A stretch of DNA of 64,000 bases from Rhodovulum strictum (GCF_009649175.1 NZ_WJPO01000016.1:22322-86321), one strand, 5' to 3'; counted from the first letter of the stretch, positions 45,820-54,686 are shown. Notes: generated by a model from the letters alone, not told the origin. Numbers and translations: made by a program.

Positions 45820-46521
45820 TCACGCCCTCGGCGGCTGGACAAGCCCGCGCTGCACGGCCGGGCGGGCAAGAAAGCGGTCGAGCCAGCCTTGCAGGTTGGA
45901 AAAAACGTCCCAGCCGACCAGATCCCCCGCCTCATAGCCGACCAGCACATTGCGCAGCCAGGGCAGGATCGCGATATCGGCGATGGAATAGTCGTCGCAG
46001 ATCCAGGCGCGCCCCTCCAGCCGCTTGTCCAGCACCGTCAGCAGGCGCCGACTTTCCGCCACATAGCGCTCACGCGGACGCGGATCCTCGATCTCGGCGC
46101 CCTTGTATTTCACGAAGTATCCCATCTGCCCGAACATCGGTCCGACGCCGCCCATCTGGAACATCAGCCATTGCAGCACCTCGTGGCGGGCGCGCGGCCC
46201 GGTCGGCAGGAACATCCCGGTCTTCTCGGCCAGATAGATCAGGATTGCCCCGCTTTCGAACAACGCCATGGGCGCGCCTTCCGGCCCTGCGGGGTCGATG
46301 ATCGCGGGGATCTTGTTGTTGGGGTTGAGCGACAGGAACGCCTCGGTCATCTGGTCGCCCGCATTGATGTCGACCCGGTGCGCGTCATAGGGCAGGCTGG
46401 TTTCCTCGAGCAGGATCGACACCTTGACCCCGTTCGGCGTGGGGTAGGAATAAAGCTGGATCGCCTGCGGATCGCGGGGCGGCCAGCGGTGCGTCACGGG
46501 AAAATCGGCAAGCGTCGTCAT
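45820..46521 (-). CDS. Glutathione S-transferase family protein (YfcG/Nu-class-like)
   Basis: A GST-fold protein, 233 residues from the ATG at 46521 (GGAGG 6 bases upstream; the ATG at 46542 has none). The thioredoxin-like domain has LYSYPTPNGVKVSILLEE, where the TPNG motif is that of YfcG/YghU-type disulfide-bond oxidoreductases that use two GSH. NNKIPAIID and LFESGAILIYLAEK give the glutathione-site Pro and ESGA. The C-terminal helical domain contains YSIADIAILPWL. Single gene. Confidence 0.88.
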   Translation of the reverse strand: MTTLADFPVTHRWPPRDPQAIQLYSYPTPNGVKVSILLEETSLPYDAHRVDINAGDQMTEAFLSLNPNNKIPAIIDPAGPEGAPMALFESGAILIYLAEKTGMFLPTGPRARHEVLQWLMFQMGGVGPMFGQMGYFVKYKGAEIEDPRPRERYVAESRRLLTVLDKRLEGRAWICDDYSIADIAILPWLRNVLVGYEAGDLVGWDVFSNLQGWLDRFLARPAVQRGLVQPPRA

Positions 46522-46668
46522 CGGCCCCTCCTGCGCGGTCATTCACAGGTCTTGTCGGGCTCTGGTGCAAGAATTGCAACACGGCCAGCCGGGCCGCGTG
46601 CTAACCTTTCCCGTCTGTCGCGCGAATGACGGCAGAGGGACGGACGTACCATTTCCAGTGGAGCGAAC

Positions 46669-47064
46669 ATGCTGAAGGAATTTCGTGATTTCATCGCCCG
46701 GGGCAATGTCATGGACATGGCCGTGGGCATCATCATCGGGGCGGCATTCACCGCCATCGTCACCTCTCTGGTCGAGGACATGATCAACCCGATCATCGGA
46801 TTGTTCATCGGCGGCGTCGATTTCTCGGGGCTCGCGCTCAGGGTCGGCGAGGGCGACAATGCAGGCGTCTTCGCCTATGGCAAGTTCATCACCGCGCTGA
46901 TCAATTTCCTGATCATCGCCTGGGTCGTCTTCCTGCTGGTCAAGGGGGTGAACCGGGTCAAGGACATAGCGATCAAGGCCGAGAAGGCCGCCGCGCCGCC
47001 GCCCGGCCCCAGCCAGGAGGATCTGCTGATCGAAATCCGCGACGCCCTGCGCGCCCGCGGCTGA
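46669..47064 (+). CDS. mscL: Large-conductance mechanosensitive channel MscL
   Basis: A homopentameric tension-gated channel that protects from hypo-osmotic shock. 131 residues: amphipathic start [22 protein letters not shown]1 with [19 protein letters not shown], a periplasmic loop, TM2 ([19 protein letters not shown]) and a C-terminal helix bundle ([13 protein letters not shown]). Conserved and complete. Convergent with ald. Confidence 0.96.
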   Translation: MLKEFRDFIARGNVMDMAVGIIIGAAFTAIVTSLVEDMINPIIGLFIGGVDFSGLALRVGEGDNAGVFAYGKFITALINFLIIAWVVFLLVKGVNRVKDIAIKAEKAAAPPPGPSQEDLLIEIRDALRARG

Positions 47065-47073
47065 TCGTGGCCT

Positions 47074-47099
47074 GGGCGCCCGGCAACATCCGGGTGCCC
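47074..47099. terminator. Bidirectional hairpin between mscL and ald
   Basis: GGGCGCCCGG/CCGGGTGCCC forms a 10-bp stem (one G-U) with a 6-base loop, in the 39-base gap between two convergent stops. No T-run follows on either strand, so it may act with Rho or simply protect 3' ends. Confidence 0.5.
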
Positions 47100-47103
47100 C
47101 GGC

Positions 47104-48222
47104 TCAGAGCCGCAGCGCCAGATGCGGCGACAGCACGTCGATGCCCTGCGCCTTGCCCGCACCATAGCAGGTCAGGTGCCCCTGATGGGTGTTGAGCCCG
47201 GCCAGCAGATGCGGGTCGTCCTCGCAGGCCCGCCGCCAACCCTTGTCCGCCAGCGCCAGCAGGAAGGGCATCGTGGCATTGCCCAAGGCCAGGGTCGAAC
47301 TGCGCGGCACCGCGCCGGGCATGTTGGCCACGCAGTAATGCACCACGCCGTCGACCTCGTAGATCGGGTTTTCATGCGTCGTGGGGCGCGAGGTCTCGAA
47401 GCACCCGCCCTGGTCGATGGCTACATCCACCAGCACCGCGCCGGGCTTCATCCGCGCCAGATCGGCCCGGGACACCAGTTTCGGCGCCGCGGCGCCGGGG
47501 ATCAGCACGGCCCCCACCACCATGTCGGCCCGCTCCAGCAAGGCGCCCAGCGCCCCGGCCGAGGAATGGCGCGTGCGCATCAGCGGCCCGAACAGGTCAT
47601 CCAGCATCCGCAGCCGCGCCAGCGAGCGGTCCAGCACCGTCACCGCCGCCCCCATCCCGGCCGCGATCCTTGCTGCATGAGTGCCGACGACGCCACCCCC
47701 GATCACTACCACCTCGGCCGGGGCCACGCCCGGCACGCCGCCCATCAGCACCCCGCGCCCGCCATTGGCCTTTTGCAGCGCCCAGGCGCCGACCTGCGGC
47801 GCAAGCCGCCCCGCCACCTCGGACATCGGCGCCAGCAAGGGCAGCCCGCCCCCCGCATCGGTCACGGTCTCATAGGCAATGGCGGTGACCCCGCTGGCCA
47901 GCAGATCGCGCGTCTGGTCGGGATCGGGGGCAAGATGCAGATAGGTGAACAGCACCTGCCCCGCGCGCAGCAGCGCCCGTTCCCCCGCCTGCGGCTCCTT
48001 GACCTTCACGACCAGTTCGGCACACGCAAAGACCTCCTCGGCACTGTCCGCCAGCATCGCCCCCGCCGCGGCATAATCGGCATCGGCAAAGCCCGCGCCC
48101 AGCCCCGCGCCCCGTTCCACCAGCACCTCATGGCCATGGGCCACCGCCTCGCGCGCGGCATCCGGCGTCAGCCCGACGCGGTACTCCTGCGGCTTGATCT
48201 CCTTAGGGCATCCGATGCGCAT
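47104..48222 (-). CDS. ald: Alanine dehydrogenase
   Basis: Catalyses L-alanine + NAD to pyruvate, ammonia and NADH. 372 residues from the ATG at 48222 (GGAGGGGAG upstream); the longer frame overlaps the divergent regulator gene and is rejected. N-terminal RIGCPKEIKPQEYRVGLTP with the pyruvate-binding Arg, catalytic Lys in VVKVKEPQ, His in FTYLHLAPD, the NAD-binding VVIGGGVVGTHAARIAAGMGA, and HENPIYEVDGVVHYCVANMPGAVP. Divergent Lrp-type gene suggests alanine-responsive control. Confidence 0.95.
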   Translation of the reverse strand: MRIGCPKEIKPQEYRVGLTPDAAREAVAHGHEVLVERGAGLGAGFADADYAAAGAMLADSAEEVFACAELVVKVKEPQAGERALLRAGQVLFTYLHLAPDPDQTRDLLASGVTAIAYETVTDAGGGLPLLAPMSEVAGRLAPQVGAWALQKANGGRGVLMGGVPGVAPAEVVVIGGGVVGTHAARIAAGMGAAVTVLDRSLARLRMLDDLFGPLMRTRHSSAGALGALLERADMVVGAVLIPGAAAPKLVSRADLARMKPGAVLVDVAIDQGGCFETSRPTTHENPIYEVDGVVHYCVANMPGAVPRSSTLALGNATMPFLLALADKGWRRACEDDPHLLAGLNTHQGHLTCYGAGKAQGIDVLSPHLALRL

Positions 48223-48359
48223 TGGTCTCCCCTCCCTCTCATGGGGCCAGAATGGCGCAGCCAGCGGGGGAATGCATCGAAATCCGGCCATGATCGCGCG
48301 TGCCCTTGCGGCAGATCCGTGCAAGGATGGGATCAGATGGCGAAGGATCCACCACACGC

Positions 48360-48818
48360 ATGCAGCTTGACGACACCGACCGCCGCCTGTTGCGGGTCTT
48401 GCAGAAGGAAGGCCGAATCTCGAATGCCGAACTCAGCGAGCGGGTGAACCTCTCGCCCTCGGCCTGTCACCGCCGCGTCGCCCGGCTGGAACGCGACGGC
48501 TTCATCCGCGATTACGTTGCCCTGCTGGATGCGCGCAAGGTGGCCCGCCCGACCACCGTCTTTGTCGAGATCACGCTGTCAGGCCAGGCCGACGAGGTGC
48601 TGGAGGCCTTCGAAAAGGCCGTCTCCCGGGTGCCCGACGTGCTGGAATGCCACCTGATGGCGGGCAGCGCCGATTACCTGCTCAAGATCGTGGCCGAGGA
48701 CAGCGAGGATTTCGCCCGCATCCACCGCCAGCACCTGACCCGCCTGCCGGGCGTGGCGCGGATGCAGTCGTCTTTCGCGCTGAGGACAGTGTTCAAGACC
48801 ACCGCCCTGCCGCTATAG
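48360..48818 (+). CDS. Lrp/AsnC-family transcriptional regulator (AldR/BkdR-like)
   Basis: A 152-residue Lrp-type regulator from the ATG at 48360: N-terminal winged helix-turn-helix (ISNAELSERVNLSPSACHRRV) and C-terminal RAM ligand domain (VPDVLECHLMAGSADYLLKIV). It faces ald across 137 bases, the usual arrangement for the activator of alanine dehydrogenase in alphaproteobacteria. Alanine as co-effector is inferred from that arrangement. Confidence 0.93.
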   Translation: MQLDDTDRRLLRVLQKEGRISNAELSERVNLSPSACHRRVARLERDGFIRDYVALLDARKVARPTTVFVEITLSGQADEVLEAFEKAVSRVPDVLECHLMAGSADYLLKIVAEDSEDFARIHRQHLTRLPGVARMQSSFALRTVFKTTALPL

Positions 48819-48843
48819 GGGGCGCAAACTGATGGAGGCTGCG

Positions 48844-49494
48844 ATGGGCAAGGAAAAGGACAAGCGCAAGGCGATCGTTGCCGCCTGCCGCAAGATGAAC
48901 GCGGTCGGGCTGAACCAGGGCAGTTCCGGCAATATCAGCATGCGCCACCGCGACGGGCTTCTGGTCACGCCCAGTTCCATCCCCTACGAGCAGATGACGC
49001 CCGAGGATATCGTCTTCCTCGACATGGACGGCACGGCGCACGGGGACCGCAAGCCCTCCTCCGAATGGCGCTTTCACCGCGACATCCTGGCCCGCCGCCC
49101 CGATCTGGGCGCCGTGGTCCATGCCCATGCGCCCTATTGCACGACGCTCGCGATCCTGCACAAGGAGATCCCGCCCGTGCATTACATGATCGCCGCGGCG
49201 GGCGGCAGCACCATCCGCTGCGCGCGCTATGAAACCTTCGGCACCCAGGCCCTGTCCGAGGCCGTGATCGAGGCGATGGAGGGGCGCAAGGCCTGCCTGA
49301 TGGCGCATCACGGCATGATCGCGGCCGAGGCGACGCTGGACAAGGCCATGTGGCTTGCCGTCGAGGTCGAGGCGCTGGCCCGCCAGTATCACGGCGCGCT
49401 GCAACTGGGCGAACCGCCGGTGCTGTCCGAAGCGCAGATGGCCGAGGCCATGGCGCAATTCGCGGGCGGCTACGGGCAGGGCGGCAAGGGCTGA
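48844..49494 (+). CDS. Class II aldolase/adducin family protein (L-fuculose-phosphate aldolase-like)
   Basis: A zinc-dependent aldolase of the FucA/AraD group, 216 residues. The ATG at 48844 is chosen because GGAGG lies 5 bases upstream, within the codons that would follow the ATG at 48832. Metal ligands: HAHAPYC (two His) and AHHG (third His); the catalytic Glu is in PSSEWRFH; the phosphate loop is GNISMR. Substrate is likely a sugar-phosphate; no sugar-transport genes are near to say which. Confidence 0.88.
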   Translation: MGKEKDKRKAIVAACRKMNAVGLNQGSSGNISMRHRDGLLVTPSSIPYEQMTPEDIVFLDMDGTAHGDRKPSSEWRFHRDILARRPDLGAVVHAHAPYCTTLAILHKEIPPVHYMIAAAGGSTIRCARYETFGTQALSEAVIEAMEGRKACLMAHHGMIAAEATLDKAMWLAVEVEALARQYHGALQLGEPPVLSEAQMAEAMAQFAGGYGQGGKG

Positions 49495-49517
49495 GCCAGG
49501 CAGATTACCCGGAGACT

Positions 49518-49552
49518 GAAAAAACAAACCCCCGGGCCGGAGCCGCGGGGGT
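49518..49552 (-). terminator. Rho-independent terminator of rpsU
   Basis: On the minus strand a hairpin ACCCCCG...CGGGGGT (7-bp outer stem, GC inner part) is followed by TTGTTTTTTC. It lies 44 bases after the rpsU stop. In the other direction it sits after the aldolase gene and may serve both. Confidence 0.8.
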
Positions 49553-49595
49553 CGTCGTACCGGGGCCGGAGCCCCCGTTCGCCATGTCGACGGGC

Positions 49596-49802
49596 TTAGA
49601 CGAGCCCTTCGCGCTGGGCTTTCTTGCGCGCCAGCTTCCGGGCACGGCGGATGGCCTCGGCCTTCTCGCGCGCCTTCTTCTCGGACGGTTTCTCGAAATG
49701 CTGCTTGAGCTTCATTTCCCGGAACACGCCCTCGCGCTGAAGCTTCTTCTTCAGCGCACGAAGTGCCTGATCGACATTGTTGTCGCGAACGCTTACCTGC
49801 AT
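49596..49802 (-). CDS. rpsU: 30S ribosomal protein bS21
   Basis: bS21 is a small basic protein near the anti-Shine-Dalgarno region of 16S rRNA. 68 residues: [20 protein letters not shown] start and a basic helix ([20 protein letters not shown]), complete. The ATG at 49802 is chosen; longer in-frame sequence runs into the divergent COQ9 gene. An AAGGAAGG stands about 13 bases upstream. Confidence 0.95.
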   Translation of the reverse strand: MQVSVRDNNVDQALRALKKKLQREGVFREMKLKQHFEKPSEKKAREKAEAIRRARKLARKKAQREGLV

Positions 49803-49913
49803 GTGGTTGTCACCACCTTCCTTGTTAGAGTTGCCTTCGTCAGCAGGAGGTGGTCCTATAACAAAGCCCCGATAGCTTGTCCATAGACCCACCCGACCAC
49901 AGGAGCGCCCGGA

Positions 49914-50621
49914 ATGACCGACACGCCGACCGGCATGGATCAGATCAAGGACCGTCTGCTGGATGCGGCGCTGCTGCATGTGCCCTTCGACGGATGGAGC
50001 GAGGCCGCCTTTCGCGCGGCGATGTCGGATACCGGCATCGAGCCGCAGATGGCCCGCGCGGCCTGTCCCCGCGGCGCGGTCGATCTGGCGGTGGCCTATC
50101 ACCTGCGCGGCGATGCCGAGATGGTGCGCCGGATGCACCGCACCGACCTGACCGATATGCGCATCCGCGACAAGGTGGGGCTGGCGATCCGCTACCGGAT
50201 CGAGGCGGCCGAGGACAAGGAACTGGTGCGTCGCGGCGCCACGCTGTTCGCCCTGCCGCAGCACGCGGCCGAAGGCTCGCGGCTGGTCTGGGGCACCGCC
50301 GACCGGATCTGGACGCTGCTGGGCGATACGTCCGAGGATGTGAACTGGTACACCAAACGCGCCTCGCTTTCGGCGGTCTATGGCTCAACCGTGCTGTACT
50401 GGCTGGGCGACGAGACGCCGGGCGAACAGGCGACGTGGGAGTTTCTCGACCGCCGCATCGGCAATGTGATGGACTTCGAAAAGGCCAAGGCGCAACTGCG
50501 CAAGAACCCGCTTTTCAAGCCCTTCCTTGCGGGTCCCGACTTCCTTGCCCGCCAGATCCGCCCGCCCCATGCCCGGCCGCGCCATCGCATGCCGGGCTGG
50601 CTGTCGCCGCGAACGGAGTGA
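49914..50621 (+). CDS. COQ9 family ubiquinone-biosynthesis protein
   Basis: A 235-residue protein of the COQ9 family, a lipid-binding helical protein that presents ubiquinone precursors to hydroxylases such as Coq7. N-terminal TetR-like helices ([29 protein letters not shown]) and the conserved [22 protein letters not shown] and [16 protein letters not shown] blocks are present. Two bases before the oxidoreductase gene, so one operon. Confidence 0.9.
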   Translation: MTDTPTGMDQIKDRLLDAALLHVPFDGWSEAAFRAAMSDTGIEPQMARAACPRGAVDLAVAYHLRGDAEMVRRMHRTDLTDMRIRDKVGLAIRYRIEAAEDKELVRRGATLFALPQHAAEGSRLVWGTADRIWTLLGDTSEDVNWYTKRASLSAVYGSTVLYWLGDETPGEQATWEFLDRRIGNVMDFEKAKAQLRKNPLFKPFLAGPDFLARQIRPPHARPRHRMPGWLSPRTE

Positions 50622-50623
50622 CC

Positions 50624-51613
50624 ATGACCCTGCCTGCCACGATGCGCGCCGTCGAGATTTCGGAACCCGGCGGCCCCGAGGTTCTGCGCCTGACCGACCG
50701 CCCCGTGCCCGTGCCCGGGGCGGGTGAAATCCTGATCCGGCTGGCCTATGCGGGCGTCAACCGGCCCGACGCGCTGCAACGCGCGGGTCTTTACGCGCCG
50801 CCGCCCTGGGCCTCCGACCTGCCGGGGCTGGAAGGTGCGGGCGAGGTGGTCGCCATCGGCCCGGATGTTGCCGGCATCGCGGTGGGCGATCAGGTCTGCG
50901 CCTTGCTGCCGGGCGGGGGATATGCGGAATATGTCGTGACACCCGCCGCCCATGCCCTGCCCGTACCCGAGGGGCTGGACCTGAAACAGGCCGCCTGCCT
51001 GCCCGAGACCTTCTTCACCGTCTGGTCCAATGTCTTCATGCGCGGCGGGCTCAAGGCGGGCGAGCGGTTCCTGGTCCATGGCGGATCGTCCGGCATCGGC
51101 ACCACCGCGATCCAGTTGGCAAATGTCTTCGGCGCGCGGGTCTTCACGACTGCGGGCAGCGCCGAAAAATGCGCGGCCTGCCGCGATCTGGGCGCCGAGC
51201 GCGCGATCAACTACCGCGAGGAGGATTTCGCCGAGGTGCTGCGCGCCGAAGGCGGGGCCGACCTGATCCTGGATATGGTGGGGGGTGACTACCTGCTCAA
51301 GAACGTGCGCGCGCTGGCCGATGAGGGGCGGCTGGTGCAGATCGCCTTTCTCAAGGGGTCCAAGGTCGAACTGAACTTTGCCCAGGTGATGATGCGGCGG
51401 CTGACGATCACCGGCTCGACCCTGCGCCCGCAATCGGATCTGGCCAAGGCGCGGATTGCCGAAGACCTGCGCGACAAGGTCTGGCCGCTGATCGCCGCGG
51501 GCCGGGTCAAGCCGGTGATGGACAGCGAGTTCCCCCTGGAACAGGCCGCCGCCGCCCATGCCCGGATGGAATCCAGCGCCCATGTCGGAAAGATCGTGCT
51601 GAAGGTGGCCTGA
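50624..51613 (+). CDS. NAD(P)H-quinone oxidoreductase (zinc-less MDR, PIG3/QorB type)
   Basis: A 329-residue medium-chain reductase of the quinone oxidoreductase type. GroES-like half with YAGVNRPDALQRAGLY, nucleotide fold with VHGGSSGIGTTAIQLAN, and the PETFFTVWSNVF segment typical of PIG3-like enzymes. It lacks the catalytic zinc ligands of alcohol dehydrogenases. ATG at 50624 with GGAG 6 bases upstream; MRAVEI (50642) is an alternative start. Coupled to the COQ9 gene. Confidence 0.9.
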   Translation: MTLPATMRAVEISEPGGPEVLRLTDRPVPVPGAGEILIRLAYAGVNRPDALQRAGLYAPPPWASDLPGLEGAGEVVAIGPDVAGIAVGDQVCALLPGGGYAEYVVTPAAHALPVPEGLDLKQAACLPETFFTVWSNVFMRGGLKAGERFLVHGGSSGIGTTAIQLANVFGARVFTTAGSAEKCAACRDLGAERAINYREEDFAEVLRAEGGADLILDMVGGDYLLKNVRALADEGRLVQIAFLKGSKVELNFAQVMMRRLTITGSTLRPQSDLAKARIAEDLRDKVWPLIAAGRVKPVMDSEFPLEQAAAAHARMESSAHVGKIVLKVA

Positions 51614-51655
51614 CCACCTACGGCCTTGGAGATCCCCTCGAAGCGAGGATCAGAC

Positions 51656-51673
51656 GCCCCGTCCGGGCGGGGC
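51656..51673. terminator. Hairpin between convergent genes
   Basis: GCCCCG-TCCGGG-CGGGGC, a 6-bp stem in the 83-base gap between the quinone oxidoreductase and RNase T2 stops. No T-run. A weaker inverted repeat, GATCCCCTCG-AAG-CGAGGATC, precedes it. Possible shared terminator. Confidence 0.4.
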
Positions 51674-51696
51674 CGACTACCCCGCCGGATCGCCGC

Positions 51697-52326
51697 CTAC
51701 CGGATCGGGTCCATCAGCGCGTCGCGCAGGTCGCAATCCTCGACCACGTCATCGCCGCACAACCGGGGTTTCAGATCGCGGGTCAGGCATAGCCGTGCCT
51801 CCTGGATGCGGCCCGCCTTGCAGGTGATCGTCAGCATGTCGGGCCGCCAGGTCGGGTTGGCCTGAAGAAAGGTCTCCTCGACCACGGCGGCAGGCAGGCG
51901 CACATTGTCCGTGAACTTGCGAAACGCCTCGGGCCGGGTCACTGCCGCATAGGCGCGCCGGGACAGCGCGAAATATTCGGTCGCCGACAGGCCCGAACAG
52001 CGCCCGTGCTTGTTCCACTGATGCCAGGCAAGCCCCGCGCTGCCCATGATGTCGGTCATCGCACGGGTTTCGGCACGGGACGGGCTTTGCGCGGTGGTCG
52101 GGCAATAGCTTGGCCAGCCGCGTTCGTATTGCGGCCAGAGCCCGTGCAGCGTCCAGCCATGGCCGGTGCCCTCGGCGCATTGCGGACTGCCCCGCGCATC
52201 GCCCTCAAGCGCGCACCAGGTGGGCGACCAGCTCAGCGCCAGCACGTAGTAGTCGAAACTGCCACTCGTCTCGCCCGCGGCGCGGGTGATCGTGGCGGTC
52301 AGAAGCAGCAGGACAAGCCAGCGCAT
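51697..52326 (-). CDS. Ribonuclease T2 family protein, exported
   Basis: A periplasmic/secreted acid RNase of the T2 family, 209 residues, with a signal peptide (core WLVLLLLTATITRA). Active-site segment CAS1 is HGLWPQY and CAS2 is WHQWNKHGRC, with both catalytic histidines and the lysine, but Gln stands where RNase Rh has the catalytic Glu (HEWNKHG). Cysteines for disulfides are present (WCALEG, YCPTT, GRCSG, ITCKAG, LCLTR, LCGDD). It should degrade RNA nonspecifically; the altered residue may lower activity. Confidence 0.88.
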   Translation of the reverse strand: MRWLVLLLLTATITRAAGETSGSFDYYVLALSWSPTWCALEGDARGSPQCAEGTGHGWTLHGLWPQYERGWPSYCPTTAQSPSRAETRAMTDIMGSAGLAWHQWNKHGRCSGLSATEYFALSRRAYAAVTRPEAFRKFTDNVRLPAAVVEETFLQANPTWRPDMLTITCKAGRIQEARLCLTRDLKPRLCGDDVVEDCDLRDALMDPIR

Positions 52327-52454
52327 TTTCTCTTTTCTCCGGGCCCGTAGCCGACTATACAGACGCCCAACCTCCCCGAAAACGAGGATCGGCGCCAGAG
52401 CGGCGCAGCCGTTTTCCCGGCTGGGGAGACCGTTGTTCGAGAGGAGTTGAACCC

Positions 52455-53264
52455 ATGAACAAGCCGATCATGGCAAAAGCGACCGCTGTCTGGCTGGTAG
52501 ACAACACGACGCTGACATTCAAGCAGATCGCGGATTTCTGCGGCATGCACGAGCTTGAGGTTCAGGGCATCGCCGATGGCGACGTGGCCGCAGGCGTCAA
52601 GGGCTTCGACCCGATCGCCAACAACCAGCTTGATCCCATCGAGATCGAGAAGGGCGAAAAGAACCCGGTTTACAAGCTCAAGCTCAAGTTCAACCCCGCC
52701 GCGGTCGGCGAGGAAAAGCGCCGCGGGCCGCGCTATACGCCGCTGTCCAAGCGCCAGGACCGCCCGGCGGCGATCCTGTGGCTGGTCAAGTTCCACCCCG
52801 AACTTGCCGATGGCCAGATCGCCAAGCTGGTCGGCACCACCAAGCCGACGATCCAGACGATTCGCGAGCGTACGCACTGGAACATTTCGAACATCCAGCC
52901 GATCGACCCGGTGGCGCTGGGCCTGTGCAAGCAGACCGAACTGGACGCTGCCGTTCACAAGGCCGCCAAGAAGAAGGCCGCCGAGGGCGGGTTGATGACG
53001 GATGACGAGCGGCGCAAGCTGGTCTCGACCGAGCAATCGCTCGAGATGGCGCCCGAGCCGCGGCTGCCCACGGCGATCTCGGGGCTCGAAACCTTTACGC
53101 TGACGCGCATGACGACGATGACGAGGAAGACGACCTGCCCGACGCGGACAGCTTCTTCAACCTGCCCGACAGCGACGAGGACGACGACGAAGACGATCAG
53201 GCAAGCGGGCGCTGAGCGCCCGCCCCTGCCCCGTCCGGATCACATGCCAAGCGTTTGCAGATAG
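52455..53264 (+). CDS. trcR: DUF1013 cell-cycle regulator TrcR, C-terminal frameshift
   Basis: A DUF1013 protein, a family annotated as the TrcR cell-cycle transcriptional regulator. Residues 1-216 are normal (MNKPIMAKATAVWLVDNTT, KRRGPRYTPLSKRQDRPAAI, GTTKPTIQTIRERTHWNI), with a helix-turn-helix-like middle. After ISGLETFTL the frame turns into a Thr/Arg-rich tail of 53 residues that overlaps the next gene. In the -1 frame the expected acidic end is present (DAHDDDDEEDD, then LPDADSFFNLPDSDEDDD) and stops at 53215. Adding one G after 53102 (CTG-GAC) restores a 253-residue protein. Either a true mutation or a sequence error. Confidence 0.85.
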   Translation: MNKPIMAKATAVWLVDNTTLTFKQIADFCGMHELEVQGIADGDVAAGVKGFDPIANNQLDPIEIEKGEKNPVYKLKLKFNPAAVGEEKRRGPRYTPLSKRQDRPAAILWLVKFHPELADGQIAKLVGTTKPTIQTIRERTHWNISNIQPIDPVALGLCKQTELDAAVHKAAKKKAAEGGLMTDDERRKLVSTEQSLEMAPEPRLPTAISGLETFTLTRMTTMTRKTTCPTRTASSTCPTATRTTTKTIRQAGAERPPLPRPDHMPSVCR

Positions 53265-53743
53265 GCGATGAGGTCGGCACGGTCGCTGGCCCGGCGCATC
53301 CCGGAATAGGTCATCGCGGTGCCGCGGGCAAAACCCTGGGGATTGGTGATGAGGGCGTCGATCCGCTCGGGCGTCCAGACGCCCTCCAGCCCCGAGAACG
53401 CGGCGGAATAGCGGAAATCGTCGAACGAGGCGATATCGCGTCCGATGACGCCGTAAAGCGAGGGGCCGACCGCGTGAACGCCCTCTTCGACCCGGTGGCA
53501 GGCCTGGCAATCGCGGAACGCGCGCTCGCCCCTGGCCGGGTCGGCGCTGGCCATCAGTTCCTCGAAGCTCGGCGCCTCAACCGCAGCGGCGGCCGGCGCA
53601 TCGTCGGGAAGGATCACATAGGCAGGTTGGTCGAGGCCCGGATTGGTGAAAAGCCCGCTGGCCGCAAGGTTCATCACATAGAAGATAGCCCCGGCCAGAC
53701 AGACGGCAGCAATGGCTTTCAGAACAGCAAACAGTGCCGACAT
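53240..53743 (-). CDS. Membrane-anchored cytochrome c (cytochrome cy/c552 type)
   Basis: A 167-residue class I cytochrome c kept in the inner membrane by an uncleaved N-terminal helix (LKAIAAVCLAGAIFYVMNLAA). An Ala/Pro-rich linker (about 45-60) gives reach. Heme site CQACH near residue 80, GPSLYGVIGR, and the axial methionine in GTAMTYSGM. Such proteins carry electrons between bc1 and oxidases in Paracoccus and Rhodobacter. Convergent with trcR, whose frameshifted tail runs 25 bases into it. Confidence 0.9.
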   Translation of the reverse strand: MSALFAVLKAIAAVCLAGAIFYVMNLAASGLFTNPGLDQPAYVILPDDAPAAAAVEAPSFEELMASADPARGERAFRDCQACHRVEEGVHAVGPSLYGVIGRDIASFDDFRYSAAFSGLEGVWTPERIDALITNPQGFARGTAMTYSGMRRASDRADLIAYLQTLGM

Positions 53744-53852
53744 ATCACTTTTCCCCCGTTTCCCGCCCCCTTCCTAAGCGCTTCAACTTGGCCATTGCAA
53801 GGTTTATCAACCCCGGGAACACCCCACCGACCGAACGAGGAGCGGCCGAGCC

Positions 53853-54686
53853 ATGATCCGACGCATCGCCTTTCAGGGAGAGCCCGGCGCCTATTCGCAC
53901 CAGGCCTGCCATGACGCCCGCCCCGAGATGGAGGCCGTGCCCTGCCGCACCTTCGAGGATGTGATCGATGCCGTGCGCAGCGGCACGGCGGATCTGGCGA
54001 TGCTGCCGGTCGAGAATTCGACCTATGGCCGCGTCGCCGACATCCACCAGCTCCTGCCCGATTCCGGGTTGCATATCGTCGACGAAGCCTTTGTGCGGGT
54101 GCATATCAACCTGCTTGCGGTGCCCGGCGCGCGGCTGGACGAGATCACCCACGCAATGAGCCATACGGTGCTGCTGGGTCAGTGCCGCGATTTCCTGCGC
54201 GCCCATGGCATCCATCGGGTCACAGGCGCCGACACGGCCGGGTCGGCGCGCCATGTGGCCCAGACCGGCGACCGGACGCTGGCCGCGCTGGCGGGCGATC
54301 TGGCGGCCGAGATCTACGGGCTGGACGTGCTGGCCCGCCATATCGAGGACCATGACAAGAACACCACCCGATTCCTTCTGATGGCGCGCAAGCCCGACTG
54401 GTCGCGGCGCGGCGATCTGGGCACCATGACGACCTTCGTCTTCCAGGTCCGCAACATCCCGGCCGCGCTTTACAAGGCGATGGGGGGCTTTGCCACCAAC
54501 GGGGTGAACATGACCAAGCTGGAAAGCTACATGGTCGACGGCTCGTTCACCGCCACCCAGTTCTACGCCGATATCGAGGGCCATCCCGAAGACCCTAATG
54601 TCAGGCTGGCGCTCGAGGAACTGGACTACTTCACCACCAAGATGGAGATCCTCGGCGTCTATCCGGCGGACCGCAGGCGTCACTAG
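53853..54686 (+). CDS. pheA: Prephenate dehydratase
   Basis: Converts prephenate to phenylpyruvate in phenylalanine synthesis. 277 residues, monofunctional (no chorismate mutase). Dehydratase domain with IAFQGEPGAYSHQAC, LPVENSTYGRV and the catalytic Thr in KNTTRFLLM. C-terminal ACT domain with GFATNGVNMTKLESYMV, the ESRP-like phenylalanine-sensing region. The good GGAG upstream supports the ATG at 53853. Divergent from the cytochrome c gene; ended by the terminator at 54729. Confidence 0.95.
   Translation: MIRRIAFQGEPGAYSHQACHDARPEMEAVPCRTFEDVIDAVRSGTADLAMLPVENSTYGRVADIHQLLPDSGLHIVDEAFVRVHINLLAVPGARLDEITHAMSHTVLLGQCRDFLRAHGIHRVTGADTAGSARHVAQTGDRTLAALAGDLAAEIYGLDVLARHIEDHDKNTTRFLLMARKPDWSRRGDLGTMTTFVFQVRNIPAALYKAMGGFATNGVNMTKLESYMVDGSFTATQFYADIEGHPEDPNVRLALEELDYFTTKMEILGVYPADRRRH

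Noticed and set aside
51630..52400. Possible second repeat family (GCGAGGATCAG near 51642 and ACGAGGATCGG near 52380)
   Set aside because: Shared stretch is only about ten bases with gaps; not distinguishable from chance in GC-rich DNA.
53091..53105. Programmed -1 frameshift in trcR
   Set aside because: No slippery heptamer and no clear downstream structure; a simple lost G in a GG pair explains the data better.
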